From: an uncultured Blautia sp.
GTDB lineage: Bacteria; Bacillota; Clostridia; Lachnospirales; Lachnospiraceae
Direction of reading: 5' to 3'
Length of the DNA: 64,000 nucleotides
Assembly (NCBI RefSeq): GCF_937880195.1
Contig: NZ_CALFLA010000042.1
Span: 79,914-143,913, forward strand
Under the pieces are notes generated by a model. The model had not been told where the DNA came from, made no database searches, and saw nothing but the letters and a program-made list of their open reading frames with translations. Below, one piece after another: positions 35,362 to 43,979 of this stretch; the first letter of the stretch is position 1, and each line of letters opens with the position of its first letter. The translations under genes were made by a program, and so were the position numbers.

Positions 35362-36714
35362 ATGGAATTAAAAGGCAAAAAAGTTCTTGTATTTGGTTCA
35401 GGAATCAGCGGGATCGGCGCTGCAGAGCTTCTGGGTCAGGTTGGCGCTTTGCCGGTTATTTATGATGGAAAGGCAGACCTTGACAAAGAAGCGGTTTTAC
35501 ATAAAATAAATCACAAAAACGTGGAAATTTATGCAGGAGAGCTTCCGGGAAGCGTCAGAGAAAGTCTGGATCTTGTTGTGTTAAGCCCAGGAGTTCCTAC
35601 AAATCTTCCTCTTGTAAAAAGCTTTTACGACCAGGGGCTTCCTGTATGGGGAGAGGTGGAACTTGCTTACCGTACCGGAAAGGGCAGAGTTCTGGCAATT
35701 ACGGGAACAAACGGAAAAACAACTACAACAGCCCTTCTTGGAAAGATTATGTCTGACGCGGTAGAATCTGTATTTGTAGTAGGAAATATCGGAACGCCGT
35801 ATACCTCTAAATCTCTGGAGATGAAAGAGGATTCTGTGACAGTTGCAGAGATATCTAGCTTTCAGCTTGAGACAATAGAAGCCTTTGCTCCAAAGGTCAG
35901 TGCGATTTTAAATATTACAGAAGATCATCTGAACCGTCATCATACTATGGAGGAGTACATAAGGGTCAAGGAATTGATCGTTAAGAATCAGAAACCGGAA
36001 GACGTTTGCGTTTTGAATTATGAAGACCCTGTACTTCGCGAATTTGGCAAAAATATTGTGCCGAAAACCGTATATTTTTCCAGTGAACAGGCTCTTGATC
36101 AGGGGATTTTCCTGGATGGGGACAAGATCATACTGAGAACAGAACAAGAGGAGATCCTTCTTGTAAAAACAGGGGATCTGAAACTTCTTGGCAGACACAA
36201 TTATGAGAACGTAATGGCGGCTTCCGCCATGGCCTACTATGCAGGAGTGCCTGTGGACAGTATCAGAAAGAGCATTTGTGAATTTACTGCTGTGGAGCAC
36301 AGGATCGAATATGTAACAGAAAAAAATGGCGTGGCATATTATAATGATTCCAAGGGAACCAATCCTGACGCAGCTATCAAGGGAATCCAGGCCATGAATC
36401 GTCCCACCTGGCTGATCGGAGGCGGCTACGATAAGGGGTCCAGCTATGATGAGTGGCTGAACAGCTTTGACGGCAAGGTGCGCTCTCTGGTGCTGATCGG
36501 ACAGACAAAAGAAACGATCAGGGACGCTGCAGAAAGACTGGGCGTATGTCCCTGCATTCTCTGCGAAGATCTGGAGGAGGCTGTGAAAGTCTGTGCAGAG
36601 AATGCCAGCCCTGGAGAAGCCGTTCTTCTTTCTCCTGCCTGCGCAAGCTGGGGCCAGTTTGACAATTATGAGCAGAGAGGCGATAAATTCAAGGAATATG
36701 TAAGAAATCTATAA
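35362..36714 (+). CDS. murD: UDP-N-acetylmuramoylalanine-D-glutamate ligase
   Basis: Adds D-glutamate to UDP-MurNAc-L-Ala in the cytoplasm. 450 residues. N-terminal Rossmann-like domain (KVLVFGSGISGIGAAELL), ATP-binding ITGTNGKTTTTALLG, central NHNYENV-type region (GRHNYENVMAA) and the C-terminal NDSKGTNPDA motif. RBS AAGGAGG. Sixteen bases after mraY; followed by a strong terminator. Confidence 0.96.
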   Translation: MELKGKKVLVFGSGISGIGAAELLGQVGALPVIYDGKADLDKEAVLHKINHKNVEIYAGELPGSVRESLDLVVLSPGVPTNLPLVKSFYDQGLPVWGEVELAYRTGKGRVLAITGTNGKTTTTALLGKIMSDAVESVFVVGNIGTPYTSKSLEMKEDSVTVAEISSFQLETIEAFAPKVSAILNITEDHLNRHHTMEEYIRVKELIVKNQKPEDVCVLNYEDPVLREFGKNIVPKTVYFSSEQALDQGIFLDGDKIILRTEQEEILLVKTGDLKLLGRHNYENVMAASAMAYYAGVPVDSIRKSICEFTAVEHRIEYVTEKNGVAYYNDSKGTNPDAAIKGIQAMNRPTWLIGGGYDKGSSYDEWLNSFDGKVRSLVLIGQTKETIRDAAERLGVCPCILCEDLEEAVKVCAENASPGEAVLLSPACASWGQFDNYEQRGDKFKEYVRNL

Positions 36715-36758
36715 AAGTTTTCTTATGGCGTAGGTTACATATTAAAATCGGATATAAA

Positions 36759-36798
36759 AAAGCCGGAAATATCAAAAGAGATATTTCCGGCTTTTTTT
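36759..36798 (+). terminator. Rho-independent terminator between murD and ftsW
   Basis: Perfect 15-base arms (AAAGCCGGAAATATC and GATATTTCCGGCTTT) around a six-base loop, then a T-run. Unusual inside a dcw cluster, which is generally read through. Confidence 0.92.
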
Positions 36799-36815
36799 GT
36801 GGCGACAGAAGTTCT

Positions 36816-36844
36816 TTGGAGGGGCAGAACCTCATATTTATAAT
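36816..36844 (+). promoter_or_regulatory. Possible promoter of ftsW
   Basis: Consensus TATAAT at 36839-36844 with a weak -35 TTGGAG at 36816-36821 (17-base spacer), after the murD terminator. The short distance to the ftsW start leaves a leader of about 20 bases. Confidence 0.4.
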
Positions 36845-36869
36845 AGTAATGTGGAGGCAGGAGGCGGAT

Positions 36870-37961
36870 ATGGATAAATTATATGGAAAACAGGATAAAA
36901 AACCAGATGCGATTTTACTGCTTCTGGTACTTTTTCTGACAATATTTGGACTGGTGATTCTTTATAGCGCCAGTTCATATAATGGAAGAGTCCGTTTTCA
37001 TGATTCTGCATATTACTTCAAAAAACAGCTTTTTGCCACAGCCCTGGGGCTTATGGCAATGTATCTGGTATCGACAATAGATTATCATATTTTGGTGGAA
37101 GGGGCGCCGTTTCTTTATATTATGTCTCTGATCCTGTCTACGGCAGTGCTTTTGGCAGGGCAGGAGATCAACGGTTCTAAGCGGTGGCTGAATCTGGGAC
37201 CTTTTTCTTTTCAGCCTTCAGAATTTGCCAAGGCGGCGGTGATCCTTTTTCTGGCATGGCAGATCAGCCGCAGCAAAAAAAAGACTTCTGGGATCTTGTT
37301 TATGTGCAGGACAATGGCAACACTGCTTCCGATAGTAGGACTGGTGGGTTCTAATAATTTAAGTACAGCCATTATTATTCTGGGGATAGGGGTAATCCTG
37401 ATTTTTGCTTCCAGTCCGGGATATATGCAGTTTATTGGTCTTGGAGGGGCAGGAGCTGCTTTTGTGACAGTATTTCTGGCAGCAGAAAGCTATCGTCTGG
37501 AACGACTTGCTATCTGGCGCAATCCAGAAAAGTATGAAAAGGGCTTTCAGACCATTCAGGGGCTTTATGCCATTGGAAGCGGAGGCCTTTTTGGACGGGG
37601 GCTGGGGAGTAGTCTGCAGAAGCTGGGATTTGTACCTGAGGCTCAGAATGATATGATTTATTCTATTATTTGTGAAGAACTGGGGCTTTTCGGAGCTCTG
37701 GCATTGATCTTTGTGTTCGTGCTTCTTTTGTGGAGGCTTTGTGTCACTGCCATGCACAGCCGGGATCTTCAGGGAGCTTTGGTCTGTGCCGGAATCATGG
37801 GACATATGGCAATCCAGGTAATCTTAAACATTGCTGTTGTGACAAATACCATTCCCAATACAGGGATTACTCTGCCTTTTGTCAGCTATGGAGGAACTTC
37901 GGTAGTATTTCTTCTTGCGGAAATGGGTTTGGCGTTAAGCGTCAGCAGTCACAGAAAATAG
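36870..37961 (+). CDS. ftsW: Septal peptidoglycan polymerase FtsW (SEDS family)
   Basis: Glycosyltransferase that polymerises lipid II at the septum with its class B PBP partner. 363 residues, about ten membrane segments. SEDS features seen: ILYSASSYNG near the first segment, GSKRWLNLGPFSFQPSEFAK, the loop QTIQGLYAIGSGGLFGRGLG and NTGITLPFVSYGGTS. The frame extends 18 codons upstream, but AGGAGG lies five bases before this ATG. Placed after a terminator, so probably transcribed from its own promoter. Confidence 0.94.
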   Translation: MDKLYGKQDKKPDAILLLLVLFLTIFGLVILYSASSYNGRVRFHDSAYYFKKQLFATALGLMAMYLVSTIDYHILVEGAPFLYIMSLILSTAVLLAGQEINGSKRWLNLGPFSFQPSEFAKAAVILFLAWQISRSKKKTSGILFMCRTMATLLPIVGLVGSNNLSTAIIILGIGVILIFASSPGYMQFIGLGGAGAAFVTVFLAAESYRLERLAIWRNPEKYEKGFQTIQGLYAIGSGGLFGRGLGSSLQKLGFVPEAQNDMIYSIICEELGLFGALALIFVFVLLLWRLCVTAMHSRDLQGALVCAGIMGHMAIQVILNIAVVTNTIPNTGITLPFVSYGGTSVVFLLAEMGLALSVSSHRK

Positions 37962-38008
37962 AATACTGCATACAATAAATGCAAGAGGCCCTTTGGGGAG
38001 TGAACGGT

Positions 38009-39268
38009 TTGGATGAAATTTGTATTACAGGAGGAAAACCGCTTCAGGGTAAGATATCCGTACAGGGATCCAAAAACGCCGCGCTGCCCATGATGGCGGC
38101 GGCTCTTCTTCACAGGGGGATCAGCGTTCTGGAAGACTGTCCGGCCATAGCAGATGTATTTTGTATGGAAGAAATCCTTCACAAATTAGGGGCAGCGACC
38201 TGGTGGGATAAAAACTGTCTGTATCTGGACTGCACTTTGGCTGAAGGAACAGAGATCTCCGGCGTCTGTACCGGAAGAATGCGTTCTTCTGTGATGCTTC
38301 TGGCGCCTCTTCTTGCCAGGAATAAAAAAGCGTCCATGGGGTACCCGGGAGGCTGCGTGATCGGTAAGAGACCAGTAGATCAGCATCTTTATGTGCTGCG
38401 TATGCTGGGGGCTTCTATTGAGGAAACAGATTATGAAATGCAGGCTTTCTGCAGCGGATTTCATGGAGGAGAGGTTCATTTTGTAAAGAAAAGTGTGGGG
38501 GCAACGGAGCAGGGAATCCTGGCTGCAGTAACTGCAAAAGGAGATACGGTACTGCATGGCTGCGCAGCAGAACCAGAAATAAAATGGCTGTGCAGTTTCC
38601 TTCGGAGTATGGGCGCCCGGATAAAAGGAGAAGGTACAGACTGTATTTGTATCACCGGGACTTCTGAGCTGGGGCCTGGATATATGAGGATCCCACCTGA
38701 CCGTATTGTAGCGGGAACCTATCTTTGCGCCGCCGCAGCCACAAGGGGGAAGATTGAAATTCTCAATGCTCCTGCTGGAGAAATGGACGCATTTCTTGAA
38801 GTGTATGGCAAAATGGGTGGACAATACAACTGGAACAGTGGTAAACTAATAGCTGATGGAAGCAGGGTAAGCCTTCCGCTTCCGTTTTTGGAAACAGAAG
38901 TTTATCCTGGATTTCCTACAGATCTTCAATCGCCTTTGATGGCTGTCCTTACCACAATAGAAGGAGAGAGCGTGATCCGGGAAAATATTTTTGAAAACCG
39001 CTTTCGTCTTGTGGAAGATCTGGTGAGAATGGGGGCTTCCATTGAAGTAAAAGGCAGAGAAGCCCGGATCCACGGAGGGAATCCTTTAAGGGGATGTCGG
39101 GTAAAAGCCAGGGAATTGCGGGGAGGAGCCGCTTTGATCGTTGCTGCGCTGGCAGCGGAGGGAGAAACACAGGTCTGCGGCTGTTCTTTTATCCACAGAG
39201 GATATGAACATATCTGCGAAGATCTTTTCCGGCTGGGCGGCCAGATAAAAGAGTATACAGGAATTTAA
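38009..39268 (+). CDS. murA: UDP-N-acetylglucosamine 1-carboxyvinyltransferase
   Basis: First committed step of peptidoglycan synthesis: adds enolpyruvate to UDP-GlcNAc. 419 residues from a TTG start preceded by GGGGAG; this begins the protein at MDEICITGGKPLQG, matching the family, and puts the catalytic cysteine at 116 in PGGCVIGKRPVDQHL (115 in E. coli). An ATG at 37979 in frame lacks a ribosome-binding site. Also visible: GSKNAALPMMAAALL and ELRGGAALIVAALAAEG. It sits where murG usually lies, between ftsW and divIB. Confidence 0.92.
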   Translation: MDEICITGGKPLQGKISVQGSKNAALPMMAAALLHRGISVLEDCPAIADVFCMEEILHKLGAATWWDKNCLYLDCTLAEGTEISGVCTGRMRSSVMLLAPLLARNKKASMGYPGGCVIGKRPVDQHLYVLRMLGASIEETDYEMQAFCSGFHGGEVHFVKKSVGATEQGILAAVTAKGDTVLHGCAAEPEIKWLCSFLRSMGARIKGEGTDCICITGTSELGPGYMRIPPDRIVAGTYLCAAAATRGKIEILNAPAGEMDAFLEVYGKMGGQYNWNSGKLIADGSRVSLPLPFLETEVYPGFPTDLQSPLMAVLTTIEGESVIRENIFENRFRLVEDLVRMGASIEVKGREARIHGGNPLRGCRVKARELRGGAALIVAALAAEGETQVCGCSFIHRGYEHICEDLFRLGGQIKEYTGI

Positions 39269-39273
39269 TTTTT

Positions 39274-40482
39274 ATGCGAACATCCAAATACAAGAAAAAA
39301 TCAAACCTTACAAAAAAACAAAAACAGTATATTATGGGAGGAATAGGCGCCTGTCTGCTGGCAGGGGTGATCTTTTTCTTTACCTATTTTCAGGTAACGG
39401 ACGTGGAGGTTATGGGAAGCAACCGCTATACGGAAAAGGAGATCCGATCCATGATCCTTCGCGGACCTATGGCTGGCAATTCCATACTTGCGCCTCTTCT
39501 TTATTCCAACAGTCAGACAGAGGGGATTCCTTTTGTTGAGGCCTTTACTGTAAGCAGGTCCAACAGAAATACCCTTGTGATCGGCGTAAAAGAAAAAAAA
39601 GCGGTTGGATGTATCCCTTATCTGGACAGTTATATCTATTTTGACAGGAACGGAGTTTTTATTGAGGGAGAAAAGACACGAGATGAAAAAATCCCCTTTT
39701 TTGATGGGATTTCCGTAAAAAAAGTAGTTCGGGATGAACCGCTTCCTATTAAAGAAACTGTTCTTAATACAGCGGTTGCCCTGTCTACTATTTTTGCCAA
39801 GAACGACAGTATGCCAGATCATATTGTGTTTGACGAGAATTATGAGATCAGCCTTCTTTATGGAGACGTTACGGTGAACCTTGGAAAGGATGTAAATCTA
39901 GAAGATAAGATGAGCCGCGTGATTGCTATTTTACCTCAGATTTCAGGAGAGAAGGGCATCCTTCATGCAGAAAATGTAAGCCGGACGGTAAAAAATATTA
40001 CCTTTGAGGCAGAAGTGGAGGAAGTAACGGCAGAGAACTGGACCGGAGGCTATGACGAAAACGGAGAATATACCGGAGACGGCGTTTACGACGAAAATGG
40101 AAAATATGTAGGCGAGAGGCCGAAATCAGCTCTTGATTATGCTCTTGAAGCATGGTCTGGCGGTTATGACGAAGAGGGAGACTATACTGGATATGGGGAA
40201 TATGATGTAAACTGGAATTATGTAGGACCTGCGCCGACCCAGGAACTGATAGATTCTTTTGGAGACTGGACCGGAGGCTATACAGAAGATGGAAGTTTTA
40301 CCGGTTCGGGAGAGTATGACAGAGAAGGCAATTATATAGGCCCGAACCCTAATCTTTCAGAAGAAAGCCAGGAAGAGGAAGAGGGAGACGGTTCTTATGA
40401 AGGCGATGGTTCTTATGAGGAGGACGGCTCCTACGAAGATTATTCTGAGGGATATGAAGACTATTCGAAAGAAGAATATTAG
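39274..40482 (+). CDS. Division protein DivIB/FtsQ with three 38-residue C-terminal repeats
   Basis: Bitopic divisome protein linking FtsL/DivIC to the septal synthase. 402 residues, far longer than the usual 250-290. Basic cytoplasmic N-terminus, membrane segment (about 22-42), POTRA domain beginning VTDVEVMGSNRYTEKEI, then a beta domain to about 245. The rest is extracellular repeat: units starting WTGGYDENG, WSGGYDEEG and WTGGYTEDG at W256, W294 and W332, exactly 38 residues apart, followed by a Gly/Ser/Tyr/acidic end. The POTRA core and position between murA and ftsZ support the call; the tail is unrecognised. Confidence 0.88.
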   Translation: MRTSKYKKKSNLTKKQKQYIMGGIGACLLAGVIFFFTYFQVTDVEVMGSNRYTEKEIRSMILRGPMAGNSILAPLLYSNSQTEGIPFVEAFTVSRSNRNTLVIGVKEKKAVGCIPYLDSYIYFDRNGVFIEGEKTRDEKIPFFDGISVKKVVRDEPLPIKETVLNTAVALSTIFAKNDSMPDHIVFDENYEISLLYGDVTVNLGKDVNLEDKMSRVIAILPQISGEKGILHAENVSRTVKNITFEAEVEEVTAENWTGGYDENGEYTGDGVYDENGKYVGERPKSALDYALEAWSGGYDEEGDYTGYGEYDVNWNYVGPAPTQELIDSFGDWTGGYTEDGSFTGSGEYDREGNYIGPNPNLSEESQEEEEGDGSYEGDGSYEEDGSYEDYSEGYEDYSKEEY

Positions 40483-40489
40483 GATGGCG

Positions 40490-40517
40490 AAAGCGGTTCT
40501 TAAGGACGCGGCTTTTT
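40490..40517 (+). terminator. Possible terminator after divIB
   Basis: AAAGC..GTTC and GGAC..GCTTT pair around TTAA with an uneven internal loop, followed by TTT. Weaker than the others in the window. Confidence 0.4.
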
Positions 40518-40589
40518 GCTGAGAAAACGGATATACTGGCAGAAATGGCGAAAATCCATGAAAAAAGTATAAAAAAACAAAAATAGTAG

Positions 40590-40618
40590 TTGATTAATTT
40601 TCAAAAAAACTATATGAT
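40590..40618 (+). promoter_or_regulatory. Sigma-A promoter of ftsZ
   Basis: TTGATT (40590-40595), exact 17-base spacer, TATGAT (40613-40618) in an AT-rich region, 58 bases before the ftsZ start. Confidence 0.7.
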
Positions 40619-40675
40619 ATACTATATGCAGGTAGATTACGATTAAAAATCGGTGAAATAAAAGGAGGAAGTACA

Positions 40676-41848
40676 TTGTTAGAGATTATGTCAAACGAAG
40701 CTGAGTCCTCTGCCAAGATCATAGTGATTGGCGTGGGCGGAGCTGGAAATAATGCAGTAAACAGAATGGTGGAAGAGACCATCGGAGGAGTAGAGTTTGT
40801 AGGTGTCAATACTGACAAGCAGGCATTAACTCTCTGTAAGGCTCCAACAGTACTTCAGATTGGTGAAAAGATAACGAAAGGCCTTGGTGCGGGAGCACAG
40901 CCGGAAGTTGGTCAGAAGGCCGCTGAGGAAAGTATAGAAGAAGTAAAACAGTTAATAGAAGGCGCAGACATGGTATTTGTTACCTGCGGTATGGGCGGCG
41001 GAACCGGAACAGGAGCAGCTCCAGTAATCGCAGCAGCAGCAAAGGAAATGGGAATCCTTACTGTTGGCGTTGTTACCAAGCCTTTCCGTTTTGAAGCTAA
41101 AACACGTATGAACAATGCACTTGCCGGAATTGAGAACCTGAAGAAATCCGTGGATACTTTGATCGTGATCCCTAATGATAAACTTCTGGAGATCGTTGAC
41201 CGCCGGACAACCATGCCGGAGGCTCTGCGCAAGGCTGACGAGGTTCTTCAGCAGGCAGTTCAGGGAATTACAGACCTGATCAATCTGCCGGCTCTGATCA
41301 ACCTTGACTTTGCAGACGTTCAGACAGTTATGACAGATAAGGGTATTGCTCACATCGGTATCGGTGAGGCGAGAGGCGACGATAAGGCTATGGAGGCTGT
41401 TCAGCAGGCTGTATCTTCTCCGCTTCTTGAGACAACCATTAAGGGTGCAACCCATGTGATCATTAATATTTCCGGTGATATTTCTCTTATGGACGCAAAT
41501 GATGCGGCAAGCTATGTTCAGGAGCTGACAGGAGAGGAAGCAAATATCATCTTTGGTGCAATGTATGATGATTCTGTTGCAGACTATGCAAGAATCACTG
41601 TAATTGCTACAGGACTGACAGACGCAGCTCCGAAGAACGGATCTTCCTTTGGCGGAAGAAACACAGCTTCTTCACCGTTTTCAGTAAGAAGACCGGCTGC
41701 TCCGGCAGGAAATACAACTTCTGCATCCGGTATGACTATGCCTAGCTTCAGTCTTCCGAATATGAATTCTTCTTACGGTGCAAAGGTTCCTACCAGCACA
41801 GTACAGAAAAAAGATATCCAGATCCCGGATTTCCTGAAAAACAGATAA
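40676..41848 (+). CDS. ftsZ: Cell-division GTPase FtsZ
   Basis: Tubulin-like GTPase forming the Z-ring. 390 residues. [13 protein letters not shown], the tubulin signature [15 protein letters not shown], the NLDFADV synergy loop, a linker of about 55 residues and the conserved C-terminal peptide [11 protein letters not shown] for binding SepF/FtsA-type partners. The start is TTG, with AAGGAGG seven bases upstream; it gives MLEIMSNEA, comparable to B. subtilis MLEF, whereas the in-frame ATG four codons later lacks spacing. Own promoter and terminator; ftsA is not adjacent. Confidence 0.97.
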   Translation: MLEIMSNEAESSAKIIVIGVGGAGNNAVNRMVEETIGGVEFVGVNTDKQALTLCKAPTVLQIGEKITKGLGAGAQPEVGQKAAEESIEEVKQLIEGADMVFVTCGMGGGTGTGAAPVIAAAAKEMGILTVGVVTKPFRFEAKTRMNNALAGIENLKKSVDTLIVIPNDKLLEIVDRRTTMPEALRKADEVLQQAVQGITDLINLPALINLDFADVQTVMTDKGIAHIGIGEARGDDKAMEAVQQAVSSPLLETTIKGATHVIINISGDISLMDANDAASYVQELTGEEANIIFGAMYDDSVADYARITVIATGLTDAAPKNGSSFGGRNTASSPFSVRRPAAPAGNTTSASGMTMPSFSLPNMNSSYGAKVPTSTVQKKDIQIPDFLKNR

Positions 41849-41866
41849 ATAATAACAAAAATAAAG

Positions 41867-41913
41867 AAAGCGCTGTTCCATCACCAATAACTGATGAGGA
41901 ACAGCGCTTTTTT
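41867..41913 (+). terminator. Rho-independent terminator of ftsZ
   Basis: Perfect 13-base arms (AAAGCGCTGTTCC and GGAACAGCGCTTT) with an 18-base loop that can itself pair, then TTTTT. Ends the dcw cluster. Confidence 0.92.
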
Positions 41914-41984
41914 GTGCAGCAGGTAAGTGGTATATTCTATATTAGTTTTTTCTGATGCACAAAAAACGTTCCGCGAGGATGCTG

Positions 41985-42308
41985 TCAGCACTTACATTCA
42001 AAAGTGCTGCATTTTGTTTCTTTTGATGCGTTGGCGTTTGGACCGTCGATATCAATGGCGGCGGCAGTGCATTTACAGTGCTGGTTATAAGTGCAGTCAT
42101 GAGCTTTGCAGTCAATGGAGATTTTTTCACATCCACAGGATTCTTTTGCGCTGTTGGTTACAGACTCATCGTTTCTGTCGCGGAAACTTCCGCAGCTTGT
42201 TTCGTCTGCCGCCTGGGCGCCATGTCCCATGACTTCGATTTCTCCCCTGGAACAGAGCTGGTCTTTGTTATAAACACAGGTGACAGCAGTACAATTTAAA
42301 ATGGTCAT
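41985..42308 (-). CDS. Cysteine-rich protein with two DUF1540 domains
   Basis: 107 residues with 13 cysteines. Two copies of the DUF1540 pattern are visible, CTAVTCVYNKDQLC...ETSCGSF and CKAHDCTYNQHCKC...ETKCSTF, probably metal-binding. No signal peptide. On the minus strand AAGGAGG precedes the ATG. DUF1540 proteins are common in spore-forming clostridia and of unknown function. Upstream lies a sigma-G-like sequence rather than a clear sigma-A promoter, suggesting forespore expression; that is inference. Confidence 0.88.
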   Translation of the reverse strand: MTILNCTAVTCVYNKDQLCSRGEIEVMGHGAQAADETSCGSFRDRNDESVTNSAKESCGCEKISIDCKAHDCTYNQHCKCTAAAIDIDGPNANASKETKCSTFECKC

Positions 42309-42342
42309 AATCGTATCCTCCTTAGATAATGGTTGCCTTGTC

Positions 42343-42372
42343 TAGTGTGGACAGATTTAGGAGGATTTATTC
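42343..42372 (-). promoter_or_regulatory. Possible sigma-G/sigma-F promoter of the DUF1540 gene
   Basis: Read on the minus strand: GAATA (42372-42368), 18-base spacer, CACACTA (42349-42343), close to the forespore consensus GHATR - 18 - CATNHTA. It would place the start point about 28 bases before the ATG. Confidence 0.4.
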
Positions 42373-42395
42373 ATGGGAGATTTATTGATATATAG

Positions 42396-42434
42396 AAAAA
42401 AGACAGTCACATGACGGTTGTGACTGTCTTTTTT
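42396..42434 (-). terminator. Terminator of rpsT, symmetrical on both strands
   Basis: GACAGTCAC and GTGACTGTC arms flanked by A-run and T-run, so it can work in either direction. On the minus strand it lies just beyond rpsT and separates it from the DUF1540 gene. Confidence 0.85.
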
Positions 42435-42456
42435 AATTATAAGCTTATAATTAAAA
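42431..42456. repeat. Perfect 26-base palindrome
   Basis: A fully symmetrical AT-rich sequence centred on AAGCTT, between the rpsT stop and its terminator. It shares its first bases with the terminator T-run. No loop, so it would form a cruciform-type hairpin or bind a dimeric protein. Confidence 0.85.
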
Positions 42457-42472
42457 TAATTTTCGTTTTCTA

Positions 42473-42736
42473 TTAGCCAATGCTGTTTACGGCTTTTGTC
42501 AAACGGGAAACTTTTCTTGCACAGTTGTTCTTGTGGTAAACACCCTTGGATGTTGCTTTGCTGATAGTAGCAATTGCATCATTAAGCGCTACCTGTGCAG
42601 CAGCCTTATCGTTGTTCTGAACTGCAGCCTCTACTTTTTTGATAGAAGTCTTAACAGCAGAGCGGATAGATTTGTTTCTCGCAGCTTTTGTTCTGTTTAC
42701 TAAAATTCTTTTCTTTGCGGATTTAATGTTAGCCAA
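42473..42736 (-). CDS. rpsT: 30S ribosomal protein S20
   Basis: Primary 16S rRNA-binding protein. 87 residues, basic and alanine-rich, beginning ANIKSAKKRILVNRTKAARN after the initiator and ending RLTKAVNSIG. The start is TTG, with GGAGGTG seven bases upstream on the minus strand; an ATG further upstream would add seven unrelated residues. TTG starts for rpsT are known in other bacteria and are linked to S20 autoregulation. Divergent from gpr, as in many Firmicutes. Confidence 0.95.
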   Translation of the reverse strand: MANIKSAKKRILVNRTKAARNKSIRSAVKTSIKKVEAAVQNNDKAAAQVALNDAIATISKATSKGVYHKNNCARKVSRLTKAVNSIG

Positions 42737-42814
42737 TGTGGTACACCTCCATTTCATGTTTTGTGATTGTCTTCACAGAAACAGACACGGGCGCTCCTGT
42801 GAACATGCTTATTT

Positions 42815-42843
42815 ATTTTAGTACACATATCTTGGAATGTCAA
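42815..42843 (-). promoter_or_regulatory. Sigma-A promoter of rpsT
   Basis: On the minus strand TTGACA (42843-42838), exact 17-base spacer, TAAAAT (42820-42815). The best match to consensus in the window, with a leader of about 70 bases. Confidence 0.85.
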
Positions 42844-42968
42844 TACATAATTCTCATAAAACTGTAAATTCTATATTAATAAAAGAAAGGTTTTTGTTCA
42901 TGCGTCACTATTCCGCGAGGTGTTTTGGCACGAATGTGACAAAATCCCGAGACATACAAGTCAAAATT

Positions 42969-43031
42969 CCATTGCCGAAGGCAATTTGGAATGAATTTTG
43001 GCTCGTTGCTGTGAACGCAGTGAACAGTAAT
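42969..43031 (+). repeat. Dispersed repeat, long copy upstream of gpr
   Basis: 63 bases from CCATTGCCGAAGGCAAT to GTGAACAGTAAT, matching 34224-34277 with two mismatches plus nine extra bases (a GTGAAC duplication) and a final C/T difference. The preceding bases 42905-42968 may belong to the same element; a piece of it, TTCCGCGAGG, recurs at 41970-41979. The rest of the rpsT-gpr gap holds the rpsT promoter and little else. Confidence 0.85.
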
Positions 43032-43071
43032 GAAGGTTTCTGTTTCATAAAAACAGGCGGGAGGAAAAGAA

Positions 43072-43977
43072 ATGTTGGGAAACAGCAGAATTCGGACAGA
43101 TCTGGCTCTGGAGGCCACAGAAAGTTTTGGGGAAAAGAATACGTCGCTTCGAGGAGTAGAGGTTCATGAGGATTATAATGAAGAAAAGGATATCCGTACA
43201 ACCGTAGTAAAGATCACAACAGAAAATGGAGCAAAGGTTATGGGACGACCTCAGGGAAATTATATTACAATAGAAGCGCCAAATCTTTCTGCCTCAGATG
43301 AAGATTACCACAGAGAGATTTCAGAAGAAATCGCCCGCCATCTCCGGCAGCTGATCGATCTGGAAAGGGAATGTTCTGTCCTTGTGGTGGGTCTTGGAAA
43401 TAAAGGGATTACGGCGGATGCTCTCGGACCTATGGTGGTGGAAAATCTCAGGATGACCCGGCATATTATCAGGGAATATGGACTGAAAAGTACAGGAAAA
43501 GAAATTCTTCACCGCACCAGCGGCCTCATTCCCGGGGTGATGGCACAGACAGGAATGGAAACGTCGGAGATTGTGGAAGGGGTTGTATCAGAAACGAAAC
43601 CGGATGTTGTTATTGCTGTAGACGCGCTTGCAGCCCGGAGCATTCGGAGGCTGAACCGGACAGTACAGATTACAGACACAGGGATACATCCGGGGTCTGG
43701 GGTGGGAAATCACAGAAACGGGCTGACAGAAGAAAATCTTCAGGTCAGAGTTATCGGAATCGGCGTACCGACAGTGGTGGATGCAGCTACAATCGTACAT
43801 GATTCTATGGCGAATCTTTTGGATGCGCTGGAAGAACAGGAACAAAAAGAGTTTCTGGAGGAAATGATCTCTCCGAATCTGTACAGCATGTTTGTTACTC
43901 CAAAAGATGTGGACGAGACAATAAAATATCTCAGCTTTACAATATCAGAAGGATTGAATCTGGCATTTTCCGGCTGA
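43072..43977 (+). CDS. gpr: Germination protease (GPR endopeptidase)
   Basis: Degrades small acid-soluble spore proteins during germination; made as a zymogen in the forespore. 301 residues. N-terminal RIRTDLALEA resembles the conserved autoprocessing region, followed by VVGLGNKGITADALGPMVVE, HRTSGLIPGVMAQTGMET and VDALAARSIRRLNRTVQITDTGIHPGSGVGN, the diagnostic block of the family. RBS GGGAGG. Shows that the organism is a spore former. Expected sigma-G control, but I found no good site; a dispersed repeat ends 40 bases upstream. Confidence 0.96.
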   Translation: MLGNSRIRTDLALEATESFGEKNTSLRGVEVHEDYNEEKDIRTTVVKITTENGAKVMGRPQGNYITIEAPNLSASDEDYHREISEEIARHLRQLIDLERECSVLVVGLGNKGITADALGPMVVENLRMTRHIIREYGLKSTGKEILHRTSGLIPGVMAQTGMETSEIVEGVVSETKPDVVIAVDALAARSIRRLNRTVQITDTGIHPGSGVGNHRNGLTEENLQVRVIGIGVPTVVDAATIVHDSMANLLDALEEQEQKEFLEEMISPNLYSMFVTPKDVDETIKYLSFTISEGLNLAFSG

Positions 43978-43979
43978 GG

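Noticed and set aside
40039-40482. DivIB tail as a separate or frameshifted gene
   Set aside because: The repeats continue in the same frame as the DivIB core without a stop or a new start signal.
42876-43118. Minus-strand open frames through the repeat upstream of gpr
   Set aside because: They are created by the dispersed repeat and overlap the gpr start; no ribosome-binding site. Similar frames are probably annotated as hypothetical proteins elsewhere.
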